Shown here: piece by piece, positions 11,772 through 19,714 of the stretch | How positions within the stretch are numbered: position 1 is the first letter of the stretch | Layout: every line of letters begins with the position of its first letter | NCBI RefSeq assembly: GCF_025837095.1 | Contig: NZ_CP107551.1 | Coordinates: 2,400,352-2,464,351, forward strand | Reading direction: 5' to 3' | Length of the DNA: 64,000 nt | From: Rhodococcus sp. Z13 | GTDB lineage: Bacteria > Actinomycetota > Actinomycetes > Mycobacteriales > Mycobacteriaceae | Translations under genes and position numbers: made by a program | Notes under the pieces: model-generated | The model's input: only the letters and a program-made list of their open reading frames with translations | The model's database searches: none | Told to the model about the DNA's origin: nothing

Positions 11772-12931
11772 GCACCGCAGTTCCCCTGAACATGAACACC
11801 GTGCGGGAGCGGATCGTCGTCGTCGGCAACGGCATCGCCGGGCAGACCGCCTGCGACAGCCTCCGCGCCGCCGGGTTCACCGGGCAGCTGACCGTCGTCG
11901 GCGACGAACCGATCCCCGCCTACTCGCGTCCCGCCCTGTCGAAGGCGCTGCTCACCGACGGTGGTTCCCACGAACTCGCCGCCCCCACCCACGGCGCCAC
12001 CGAACACCTCGGGGTCGCCGCGGTCGGCCTGGACGTGGACGCCCGGCTCGTGCACCTCGACGACGGCACCGCCCTCGAGTTCGACGGGCTCGTCATCGCC
12101 ACCGGGGCCCGGCCCCGGCCGCTGGGCGACGGTGCGCTGGTGCTGCGCACCCTCGACGACGCCCTCGCGCTGCGCGAACGACTCGTCGCGCGCCCGTCGG
12201 TGACGGTGATCGGCGGTGGCCCCCTCGGCATGGAGGTGGCCTCCGCCGCCGCCCAGGCGGGCTGTGAGGTCACCGTGGTCACCGACACCGCCCCGATGCT
12301 GCCGCAGTTCGGCCCGTATCTGTCCGAACTGTTCACCGCCGCCGCCACCGCTGCGGGGGTGAGGCTCGTGTACGGCACCGCCACCGGCCTGCAGGCCGGC
12401 ACGGTGACCCTCGACGACGGCACCCGCATCACCGCCGACCTGGTCGTCGCCGCTATCGGGGACCTCCCCAACGTCGAGTGGCTGCGCGGGTCCGGGCTGC
12501 TTTCCGACGGGCGGCTGATCGCGGACTCGCGCGGGCGGGTCGCGCCGGGCATCGTCGCCGCCGGGGACGTCGCGTACCTGCCGATCCGCGGCGTGACGCG
12601 GCGAATCCCGTTGTGGAACAGCGCGATCGAACAGGCCCGCACCGCCGCCGCGGCGCTGCTGCACGGCGACGACGCCCCCGAGGGCGATGCCGATCCGTAC
12701 TTCTGGACCGAACAGTTCGGGGTGCATCTCAAGGCGATCGGGCACCTGCCCGCCGACGGCGAACCCACCCTTCTGGCCGGCGACGATCCGCGCGGCCCGG
12801 CGCTGCTGCACTGGCGGCATCCGGACGGGGCCGGGGTGGCGGTGGCGATCAACCACCGCATCCCCATCCCGCGGCTGCGCCGCGCCGCGGCCACCGGGGA
12901 GCTGCCGGCCCCCGCCCGGGCCGCTCGGTAG
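11768..12931 (+). CDS. NAD(P)H ferredoxin reductase, FAD-dependent
   Basis: 387 residues. The FAD dinucleotide-binding motif GNGIAG starts near residue 20, the NAD(P)H-binding motif IGGGPLG near 148, and a C-terminal FAD segment contains AAGDVAYL. The layout matches the pyridine nucleotide-disulfide oxidoreductase family without the redox-active cysteine pair, as in putidaredoxin-reductase-like enzymes. It completes a class I P450 system with the two upstream genes, sharing an ATGA overlap with the ferredoxin. A LysR regulator begins 11 bases downstream on the same strand and could be co-transcribed. Confidence 0.92.
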   Translation: MSTAVPLNMNTVRERIVVVGNGIAGQTACDSLRAAGFTGQLTVVGDEPIPAYSRPALSKALLTDGGSHELAAPTHGATEHLGVAAVGLDVDARLVHLDDGTALEFDGLVIATGARPRPLGDGALVLRTLDDALALRERLVARPSVTVIGGGPLGMEVASAAAQAGCEVTVVTDTAPMLPQFGPYLSELFTAAATAAGVRLVYGTATGLQAGTVTLDDGTRITADLVVAAIGDLPNVEWLRGSGLLSDGRLIADSRGRVAPGIVAAGDVAYLPIRGVTRRIPLWNSAIEQARTAAAALLHGDDAPEGDADPYFWTEQFGVHLKAIGHLPADGEPTLLAGDDPRGPALLHWRHPDGAGVAVAINHRIPIPRLRRAAATGELPAPARAAR

Positions 12932-12941
12932 GTTCGTGGGG

Positions 12942-13877
12942 GTGAACCACCCCCCGCAACACCCCGCCGATCCCGACCTCGCGCGGCTGGCCTCGGTCAA
13001 CCTCAACCTGCTGGTGCCGCTACTCGCGGTGCTCGAGGAACGCTCGGTCACCCGCGCCGCCGCGCGGGTCGGGATGACGCAGCCGGCGATGAGCCACGCG
13101 CTGGGCCGGATGCGGCGGCTGCTCGGTGACGAGCTGGTGGTGCGGCAGGGGAGCGGGCTGGCCCTGACCCCGCGCGCCGTCGAGCTGATCGCGCCGCTGC
13201 GGGAGGTGCTGCGGCAGACCGCGCGGGTGGTGAACTTCCCCGGCTTCGACCCGGCCCGGGACAACCGCACCATCACCCTGGCGATGACCACGAGCACCGC
13301 CTTCGTCGTCGGCGCCGAGCTGACCCGGGCGATCTCCGAGTGGGCCCCGCACGCGACGGTGCGCATCCGCACCTTCGTCGAGCCGCAGCCGTCGGATTTC
13401 ACCGACGACGGGGTGGACGTGGTGCTGGTCTCGGAGGCGTTCGCCGCGCCCTATCCGCGGGAGCGGCTCTACGAGAACCGGTGGGTGGTCGTCGCCCATC
13501 CGGACACCGCCCCGGACGCACCGGCGCTGGAGTTGCTGGAGTCGGTGCCGCACACCGCCTACGACGCGCGGCACCGCATCGCCCCCTATGCGGCGCTGGA
13601 TGCGGCGGGGGTGCCCTATCGGATCGGCCGGCTGGTGTCGGATTTCCTGCTGGTGCCGCAGCTGGTGGCGCGGGCCGGTGGGGTCGCGATCCACACGCGG
13701 CGGGTCGCGGCGCAGATGCGCCGGCAGTTGCCGTTGCGGATCGAGGAGTTCCCGCTGCCCGTGCCGCCGCTGGGTATCGACATGGTGTGGAATCCGCGGT
13801 TGGCGGACACCGTGTTCATCGCGTGGTTGCGGGCGATCCTCGTCGAGGCGACCACCGAGGCGCTCGTCGTCGGCTGA
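12942..13877 (+). CDS. LysR-family transcriptional regulator
   Basis: 311 residues with a typical LysR N-terminal winged helix-turn-helix (roughly residues 20-75, including TRAAARVGMTQPAMSHAL) and a C-terminal effector-binding domain of periplasmic-binding-protein fold. The sequence resembles the NodD/LinR branch that often controls aromatic catabolism. The GTG start at 12942 is chosen for its position after GTAGG; an in-frame GTG at 12936 is an alternative. It lies in the same direction as the P450 operon rather than divergent from it, unusual for LysR genes, so the target is uncertain. The second half uses more G/T-ending codons than the P450 genes. Confidence 0.9.
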   Translation: MNHPPQHPADPDLARLASVNLNLLVPLLAVLEERSVTRAAARVGMTQPAMSHALGRMRRLLGDELVVRQGSGLALTPRAVELIAPLREVLRQTARVVNFPGFDPARDNRTITLAMTTSTAFVVGAELTRAISEWAPHATVRIRTFVEPQPSDFTDDGVDVVLVSEAFAAPYPRERLYENRWVVVAHPDTAPDAPALELLESVPHTAYDARHRIAPYAALDAAGVPYRIGRLVSDFLLVPQLVARAGGVAIHTRRVAAQMRRQLPLRIEEFPLPVPPLGIDMVWNPRLADTVFIAWLRAILVEATTEALVVG

Positions 13878-13901
13878 ACCCGCCTCGGCCGGTGCTCGCG
13901 T

Positions 13902-14492
13902 TCAGGCGTCGTGGACGTCGAGCAGGTGGCACCACGAGTCGGTGAGTTCGTCGAGGCAGATCTCCCGTGGGGTGCGCCAGCCGATGGAGAAGTAGCGGCG
14001 GGACATGTGTTCGAGCTGCCCGAAGGCGAGCACGCAGCGGATGCGGCGCCGCGCCGGGTCGATCCGATCGGCGCGGTTCAGGCCCTCGGTCATGTCGGTG
14101 ACGGCGCTTTCGAACCACTGCTCGGTCTTCGCGGCGACGTCCGGGTCGTGGGCCGTCTGGTAGGAGGCGACCATGTACGGCTTGATCTCGTCCCACTGGG
14201 TGAACTTGCGGTCGAGGAACTGCCGCACCAGCGCGCGGGAGCCGGAGGCGACCACGGTGGTCAGGTCGGGATCGTCGGCGCCGGTGAGGATCGCGTCCAC
14301 CTTGCTCAGCAGTGCGCTCATCACGTCGGCTTTCGACGAGAAGTGCAGGTAGAAGGTGGTGCGGGTGGAGCCTGCGGCGGTGGCGATGTCGTCGATGGTG
14401 GTCGCGGCGTAGCCCTTGGTGCCGAACAGGTCGAGCGCCTTGGCGAGGAACAGCTCGTAGGTCATCTGCTTCTGGGCGGCACGGAGCGACAT
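13902..14492 (-). CDS. TetR/AcrR-family transcriptional regulator
   Basis: 196 residues. The N-terminal TetR helix-turn-helix reads TTIDDIATAAGSTRTTFYLHF (split here as the recognition region around residues 30-50). The C-terminal ligand-binding half is divergent, as usual. The gene is transcribed away from the phosphotriesterase-type operon starting at 14642, and the 149-bp gap carries a promoter and inverted half-sites. This is the classic arrangement of a local repressor released by a pathway substrate, so it probably controls both itself and the catabolic operon. The inducer is unknown. Confidence 0.9.
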   Translation of the reverse strand: MSLRAAQKQMTYELFLAKALDLFGTKGYAATTIDDIATAAGSTRTTFYLHFSSKADVMSALLSKVDAILTGADDPDLTTVVASGSRALVRQFLDRKFTQWDEIKPYMVASYQTAHDPDVAAKTEQWFESAVTDMTEGLNRADRIDPARRRIRCVLAFGQLEHMSRRYFSIGWRTPREICLDELTDSWCHLLDVHDA

Positions 14493-14534
14493 GGCCGAAA
14501 TCCTAACCTCGACTCGAGGACTTACCGTCGAGTA

Positions 14535-14596
14535 CAGTCACACATCGTTGAGCCAATTAACTTGACAGCGTGTAATCCGAATTCGTACTGTGACTG
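14535..14596 (+). promoter_or_regulatory. Promoter and possible TetR operator of the catabolic operon
   Basis: TTGACA at 14562-14567 and TACTGT at 14586-14591, spaced 18 bases, form a good sigma-70-type promoter directed at the operon. CAGTCACA (14535-14542) and TGTGACTG (14589-14596) are exact reverse complements flanking the -35 and overlapping the -10, a plausible pair of operator half-sites for the divergent TetR regulator. The promoter match is seen directly; the operator role is inferred. Confidence 0.6.
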
Positions 14597-14641
14597 CCAA
14601 CACGTCGCGTGACCAGCGATGTCGACGAAAGGAAAGTGCCG

Positions 14642-15619
14642 ATGACAGGCGCCGAGTCCCGCACCGTCCACACCGTCCTCGGGCCCGTCCCCGCCGCCGA
14701 CCTCGGTGTCGTCGCCGTTCACGAGGCCCTGCTGTCGGTGTTGCCCGGCGCCCGGTACGCCCACGACATCGACTTCGACCGCGCCGAGATCTTCGGTGCC
14801 CTGCTCGACAAGCTGCGCGCCTTCCGCGCCGCCGGCGGCGGCACCCTCGTCGACGCGACCGGCATGTTCCACGGCCGCGACGTGCCGCTGTACGAGAACC
14901 TCTCCCGCGCCTCGGGGGTGCACATCGTCGCCTCCACCGGCCTCGGCCCGGAGAACCTGCTCGGCGGCTACTTCCTGACCCCGCAGACCAACCCGCCCAC
15001 CCCGTGGCCGGCGGAGAAGTTCGCGGACCTGTTCACCAAGGAGGTCACCGAGGGCATGGTCGTGCCGCGCGTCGAACGCCGCGGCCCCGCCGGCCTGGTG
15101 ACCACCGCCGCGAACCCCGACGGCATGACCGTCACCGAGGAGAGCCTGTTCCGCGGCGCCGCCCGCGCTGCCCGCGACACCGGGGTCGCCGCCTCCCTGC
15201 GCTACGGCAAGGACGCGGTCGCCGACCTCGACGTCGCCCTGAGCGAGGAGCTGCCCGCCGACCGCATCGTCGTCGCCGGCCTGGACCGCCGCGACGCCGT
15301 CGCCGCCGGGGCCCCGGCCGCGATCGCCCGCCGCGGCGCCTACGTCGGCCTCGACCACGTCGGCAGCGAGGACGACACCCATCTGTCCGACGCCGAGCGC
15401 GTCACCCTGGTCCGCGAGCTCGTCGACGCCGGGTTCGGTGACCGGATCCTGCTGTCCGCGAGCGCCACCGGTGTCGCCAAGGGGCACCCGGCCAACGATC
15501 TGCCCTACGCGACGGTGCTCACCGGGTTCGTGCCGCAGCTGACCGCCGCCGGACTCACCGACGACGCCGTGCAGCGCATCGTCACCACCAACCCGCAGGA
15601 CCTGCTGGCCGTGCGCTGA
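14642..15619 (+). CDS. Phosphotriesterase-like protein lacking metal ligands (probable pseudoenzyme)
   Basis: 325 residues, alignable end to end with its neighbour at 15674 (shared starts V-TVLGP, shared GGGT-VD-TG and GRD segments), so both belong to the phosphotriesterase/PLL branch of the amidohydrolase fold. Where the neighbour has the metal-binding HEH, this protein has HEA. The bridging Lys position is Thr, the two later His positions are Arg and Gly (or Leu), and the catalytic Asp position is Ser. The barrel is thus retained while nearly all metal ligands are gone. ATG 14642 follows a strong GAAAGGAAAG ribosome site. It is first in the operon with an intact frame, so it is probably a regulatory or structural partner rather than decaying DNA. 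It is unlikely to hydrolyse by the family mechanism. Confidence 0.85.
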   Translation: MTGAESRTVHTVLGPVPAADLGVVAVHEALLSVLPGARYAHDIDFDRAEIFGALLDKLRAFRAAGGGTLVDATGMFHGRDVPLYENLSRASGVHIVASTGLGPENLLGGYFLTPQTNPPTPWPAEKFADLFTKEVTEGMVVPRVERRGPAGLVTTAANPDGMTVTEESLFRGAARAARDTGVAASLRYGKDAVADLDVALSEELPADRIVVAGLDRRDAVAAGAPAAIARRGAYVGLDHVGSEDDTHLSDAERVTLVRELVDAGFGDRILLSASATGVAKGHPANDLPYATVLTGFVPQLTAAGLTDDAVQRIVTTNPQDLLAVR

Positions 15620-15673
15620 GCCGCCGCCACCCACCCGTCACCGAGAAGTCTTCGTCCCGAAGGGGAAACAGCC

Positions 15674-16630
15674 GTGTCGAAAGTCAACACCGTCCTGGGC
15701 CCGATCGCGCCCGAGGAACTGGGCATCGTCGCCGTCCACGAGCACATCGGATACGGCATGCCCGGCTCCGAGCTGGACACCCGCTGGTGGAAGAGCCCCG
15801 AGCAGCGCTACGAGGAGACCGTCCCGAAGCTGCGCAAGTTCCACGAATACGGCGGCGGCACCTTCGTCGACGTCACCGGCATCTGCAACGGCCGCGACAT
15901 CGACTACTACAAGTCCCTCTCCGCAAAGACCGGCGTGCACATCATCGCCTGCACCGGCTTCGTCGGCGGCGACACCGCCCTGCCGTTCTTCGAACGCGCC
16001 TCCGTCGACTACCTCACCCGCCAGTTCGTGCACGAGATCACCGTCGGCATCGGTGACACCGGCAGCCGCGCCGGCGTCATCAAGGTCGGTGTCTCCCGCG
16101 GCGGCAGGATGACCGAGCTCGACAAGCGCATCTACCGCGCCGCGGCCCGCGCCGCCCTCGAAACCGGCGTGCCGATCCTCACCCACCTCGCGATCGACGC
16201 CGAGAACGCCATCACGATCTTCACCGAGGAGGGCCTGCCGCTGCACCGGGTGCTGTTCGGGCACGCCGACGACGGTGTCAACGCCGAGAAGACCCGCGAC
16301 ACGTGGATCGCCGAGCAGGGCGGCCGGGTGGGCTTCGACACCTTCGGCTACGAAACCGAACTCGAGGACCCGCCGTTCTGGGCCCGCCCCCGAGCCGAAC
16401 GGCTCGCCCACTTCCTCCGCTTCCTCGATGCCGGCCACCTCGATCAGGCCCTGGCCGGCGTCGACGCCAACTGCAGCCCACTCGGCTGGCCGGGCGTCAA
16501 GGGACACACCGTGAACTACCTGTTCGAGGACCTCATCCCGGATCTGCGCGAGGCCGGACTCGACGAGGCGACCATCACCAAGCTGTTCGTCGAGAATCCC
16601 GCCGACTTCCTCACCATCGCGCAGCCCTGA
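15674..16630 (+). CDS. Phosphotriesterase-family metal-dependent hydrolase (lactonase/esterase-like)
   Basis: 318 residues. All expected ligands of the binuclear centre are visible: H22 and H24 (HEH), K137 in VIKVGV (the lysine normally carbamylated), H171 in LTHLA, H197 in FGHAD and D264 in VDANC. The family hydrolyses lactones, esters or phosphotriesters; most natural members are lactonases. The GTG start follows AGGGGAAAC, 54 bases after the pseudoenzyme stop. Its neighbours (FAD monooxygenase, esterase, MBL-fold and CocE hydrolases) suggest it opens a lactone or ester intermediate in one pathway. The substrate is unknown. Confidence 0.92.
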   Translation: MSKVNTVLGPIAPEELGIVAVHEHIGYGMPGSELDTRWWKSPEQRYEETVPKLRKFHEYGGGTFVDVTGICNGRDIDYYKSLSAKTGVHIIACTGFVGGDTALPFFERASVDYLTRQFVHEITVGIGDTGSRAGVIKVGVSRGGRMTELDKRIYRAAARAALETGVPILTHLAIDAENAITIFTEEGLPLHRVLFGHADDGVNAEKTRDTWIAEQGGRVGFDTFGYETELEDPPFWARPRAERLAHFLRFLDAGHLDQALAGVDANCSPLGWPGVKGHTVNYLFEDLIPDLREAGLDEATITKLFVENPADFLTIAQP

Positions 16631-16674
16631 CCTAACCCCCGGCGCCCCGCGCGCCCTCCGAAAGAGACCCCAGA

Positions 16675-17793
16675 ATGCAGTCTTCGGATCTGAACGACCT
16701 CACCATCGCCATCGTCGGGGCCGGCTACGCCGGTGCCGCCGCCGCCAAGGCGCTGTCGCTGCTCGGCGCGAACGTCACCGTCTACGAGCAGGCCCCCGAG
16801 ATCCTCGAGGTCGGCGCCGGCATCGGCCTGCGCCCGTCGAGCATGGCCCGCTTCCACGAGTGGGGCATCTTCGACGAGATCGCGAAGGTCAGCTCCCCGA
16901 GCGACTACTTCGAAATCCTCACCGCCACGGACGAGCCGATCATGAAGGACAGCTGGCCCGAGCACGGCGAGCAGAAGAACACCTACCTGATCCACCGCGG
17001 CGACTTCATCGACGCCCTCGTCGGGGTGCTGCCCGAGGGCATGGTCAGGCTCGGCCACCGGCTCGAGACCGTCACCGACCACGGCGACCACAGCACCCTG
17101 ACCTTCACCAACGGCACCACCGTCGACGCCGACCTCGTCGTCGGCGCCGACGGCATCAAATCCGTCGTCCGCCGCCAGCTGTTCTCCGACGCCGAGCCCG
17201 TCTTCTCCGGTGAGCGCGCCTACCGCGCCGTCATCGACCTCGACGACGCGCACGGCATGGTCACCGACGACAACCTGCGCATGTACATCGGCCAGGGCAC
17301 CAAGGTGTACCTGCTGCCGCTGCGGCACCGCGGCCAGGTGTCCTTCGACATCACCGCCCTGTGCCCGGACCCCGACTGGGCGCCGCAGGTGAGCAAGGAG
17401 GACATGCTCGCCACCGTCACCGGTTTCGACCAGCGCATCGTCGACATCACCGCCGGCCTCGACATGAGCACGGTCAACATCCGCGGCGTGTACGACATCG
17501 ACCCGATCGACGTGTGGCACTCCGATTCGGTGGTGCTCGTCGGCGACGCCGCCCACTCGATGCTGCACCACCAGGGTCAGGGCGCGAACTCGGCGATCCT
17601 CGACGCCGGGGTACTCGCCGACAGCCTCCGCGAGGCCGCGACGCTGCCCGAGGCGCTGACGCTGTACCAGGCCACCCGCAAGCCCGTCACCGACGAGCTG
17701 CAGCGCATCTCCCGGCAGGGCTGGAGCGAGGACGAGGTCCGGGCCGTCTTCCCCGGCCAGAAGCCCGCCGCCCAGCAGCCCGCCGCGAACTGA
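16675..17793 (+). CDS. FAD-dependent aromatic-ring-type monooxygenase
   Basis: 372 residues. Rossmann motif GAGYAG lies near residue 15, the DG-type motif GADGIKS in the middle, and the FAD ribityl-binding motif GDAAHSM near residue 287. This set defines group A flavoprotein monooxygenases, such as salicylate or para-hydroxybenzoate hydroxylases, which use NAD(P)H and O2. It sits third in the TetR-linked operon, 44 bases after the hydrolase. It probably hydroxylates an aromatic or activated ring, with the surrounding hydrolases acting on ester or lactone bonds before or after. The C-terminus ends in a short Ala/Gln/Pro tail. Confidence 0.92.
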   Translation: MQSSDLNDLTIAIVGAGYAGAAAAKALSLLGANVTVYEQAPEILEVGAGIGLRPSSMARFHEWGIFDEIAKVSSPSDYFEILTATDEPIMKDSWPEHGEQKNTYLIHRGDFIDALVGVLPEGMVRLGHRLETVTDHGDHSTLTFTNGTTVDADLVVGADGIKSVVRRQLFSDAEPVFSGERAYRAVIDLDDAHGMVTDDNLRMYIGQGTKVYLLPLRHRGQVSFDITALCPDPDWAPQVSKEDMLATVTGFDQRIVDITAGLDMSTVNIRGVYDIDPIDVWHSDSVVLVGDAAHSMLHHQGQGANSAILDAGVLADSLREAATLPEALTLYQATRKPVTDELQRISRQGWSEDEVRAVFPGQKPAAQQPAAN

Positions 17794-17830
17794 CCGGCCG
17801 CCCACCGCGATCCCCAGGAGCCCCCGCACC

Positions 17831-18763
17831 ATGCCGTTGCATCCCCGCATCGCCGAGATCCTCGCCGACCTGCCCGCCCCGCCGCCCGGCCCCCTCGACC
17901 CGGCCGCGATGCGCGCCGGCGAAGAAACCCAGGTGCCGCCGCTCGATCAGCGGCTGCCCCTGCACGACGTCCGCGACACGATCGCCGACACGGCAGCCGG
18001 ACCGGTGCCGGTACGGATCTACACCCCGACCGACGCCGAGCGCTTCGGATTGCTGATCTACTTCCACGGCGGCGCGTTCTTCCTCGGCAGCCTCGACACC
18101 CACGACCACGTCGCCCGGCACCTCGCGCAGGCCACCGGCTGCCGGGTCGTGTCCGTCGGCTACCGCCGCGCCCCCGAAGCGGCGTTCCCCGCGGGGCTGG
18201 ACGACTGCTACGGCACGGTGCGGTGGGCCACCGACCACGGCGACGAACTCGGCTGGGACGGCACCACGCTCGCGATCGCGGGGGACAGCTCCGGGGGCAC
18301 CTTCGTCGCCGCCGTCACCGGCCTCGCCCACGACGACGGCTTCGACCGCATCACCCACCAGGTGCTGTACTACCCGTCCCTGGACCTGGACTTCGACGCC
18401 GACCGCTACCCGTCGATGCGGGAGAACGCCGTCGGCTACGGTCTCGAAACCGCCGGGCTGGCACCGTTCAACGCCTTCTACCTCGACAGCGGCGCCGACC
18501 CCGCCGACCCGCGCGTGTCGCCGATCAAGCGGGAGGACCTGACGGGACTGCCCGCCGCGCTGGTCGTCACCGCCGAGTTCGACCCGCTGCGCGACGAAGG
18601 CGAACTCTATGCCCGGCGGCTCGAGGAGGCCGGGGTGCCGGTGACGGCACGCCGCTACGCCGGCGCCAACCACGGCTTCGTGCAGAACTTCTCCTGGATC
18701 CCCGACTACGCGCAGGTCTTCGAGGAGACCGCCGCCTTCCTGCGGGGCGACACGCATGAGTGA
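17831..18763 (+). CDS. Alpha/beta hydrolase, HSL (hormone-sensitive-lipase) family esterase
   Basis: 310 residues. The oxyanion-hole motif HGG is at 79-81 and the nucleophile motif GDSSGG has Ser153. The likely triad is completed by Asp251 (EFDPLRDEG) and His281 (NHGF). These are the hallmarks of family IV bacterial esterases, cytoplasmic enzymes acting on short acyl or aryl esters. Its last eight bases overlap the next gene, so the two are translationally coupled within the catabolic operon. Confidence 0.93.
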   Translation: MPLHPRIAEILADLPAPPPGPLDPAAMRAGEETQVPPLDQRLPLHDVRDTIADTAAGPVPVRIYTPTDAERFGLLIYFHGGAFFLGSLDTHDHVARHLAQATGCRVVSVGYRRAPEAAFPAGLDDCYGTVRWATDHGDELGWDGTTLAIAGDSSGGTFVAAVTGLAHDDGFDRITHQVLYYPSLDLDFDADRYPSMRENAVGYGLETAGLAPFNAFYLDSGADPADPRVSPIKREDLTGLPAALVVTAEFDPLRDEGELYARRLEEAGVPVTARRYAGANHGFVQNFSWIPDYAQVFEETAAFLRGDTHE

Positions 18764-19709
18764 CGTGGCGATCCATCCGATCGTCTCCCCGTGGGGACGG
18801 TTCGGGCTCTACACCTTCTTCATCGACGCCGAGCAACCCGCGATCGTCGACACCGGCATCGCCTCGTCCCCGGCCGAGGGCATGGCCCCCGCACTGGAGA
18901 AGCTGGGCCGGCGGCTCGAGGACGTGCGGTGGATCCTGCTCACCCACGGGCACATCGACCACATCGGCGGCGCCCACGCCCTGTGGGAGGCCACCGGCCG
19001 CACAGCCCAGGTCGTCATCCACGAGGCCGACGCCCCGCTGCTGCGCACACGGCAGGCCCACGTCGACGACTACCTCACCGGCCGCGGGCAGTACCTGAAC
19101 GACCCCGAGGGCGCTGCCCACGTCACCGCGGCCGCCGAAGCGGTCATCTCGGGGGAGATGGAACCGACGATGCTCGTGCGCGGCGGGGAGACCCTCGCGC
19201 TCGGCGGCGGCGTGGAGATCTCCGTGCACTCGATCCCCGGCCACACCCCGGGGTCGGTCGCCTACGTCGTCGAAGGGCAGAACAGCGTGTTCGTCGGCGA
19301 CGCCGTCCAGGTGCACGGCGCCGCCAACGGCTTCCCCGGCTACACCGACCCCGACGCCTACCGCGACAGCCTCGCCTACCTGCGCGAGACGATCCGCCCC
19401 GAGAAGCTGTATCTCGGGCATCCCTACCGCCGCGCCGACGGCACCCCCTACGGCGTCGAACTCGACCGCGACCAGGCGGCCGAAGCCCTGCGGGAGAGCG
19501 TCGACATCGAAGGGGGAGTACGCGGCGCCGCCCACCGCTGCCTGTGCCACGGCCCGGCCACCACCGACTCGGTGTACTCACCGTTCGAACCGGTCGCCAC
19601 CGACCTCGGCTACACCGGCGACCCCACCCTCGAGCCGTCCCCGTTCTTCACCACACTGCACGGCTACCGCACGCAGTACCAGCACCGAGAATCCACGAAG
19701 GAGTCGTAA
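18756..19709 (+). CDS. Metallo-beta-lactamase-fold hydrolase
   Basis: 317 residues. The zinc motif HGHIDH is at 64-69, followed by PGHTPGS, an Asp in VGDAV and a late His in YLGHPY, giving a full binuclear MBL site. Length and motif spacing fit the glyoxalase-II / lactonase-like group rather than a true beta-lactamase. No signal peptide is seen, so it is cytoplasmic. The start ATG lies inside the esterase stop region. As the second or third ester/lactone-type hydrolase in one operon, it suggests a substrate with several hydrolysable bonds or a branched pathway. Confidence 0.9.
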   Translation: MSDVAIHPIVSPWGRFGLYTFFIDAEQPAIVDTGIASSPAEGMAPALEKLGRRLEDVRWILLTHGHIDHIGGAHALWEATGRTAQVVIHEADAPLLRTRQAHVDDYLTGRGQYLNDPEGAAHVTAAAEAVISGEMEPTMLVRGGETLALGGGVEISVHSIPGHTPGSVAYVVEGQNSVFVGDAVQVHGAANGFPGYTDPDAYRDSLAYLRETIRPEKLYLGHPYRRADGTPYGVELDRDQAAEALRESVDIEGGVRGAAHRCLCHGPATTDSVYSPFEPVATDLGYTGDPTLEPSPFFTTLHGYRTQYQHRESTKES

Positions 19710-19714
19710 GGCCC

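Noticed and set aside
14642-15619. Calling the first phosphotriesterase homologue an active hydrolase
   Set aside because: All aligned metal-ligand positions except the first His are substituted, so family catalysis is not expected.
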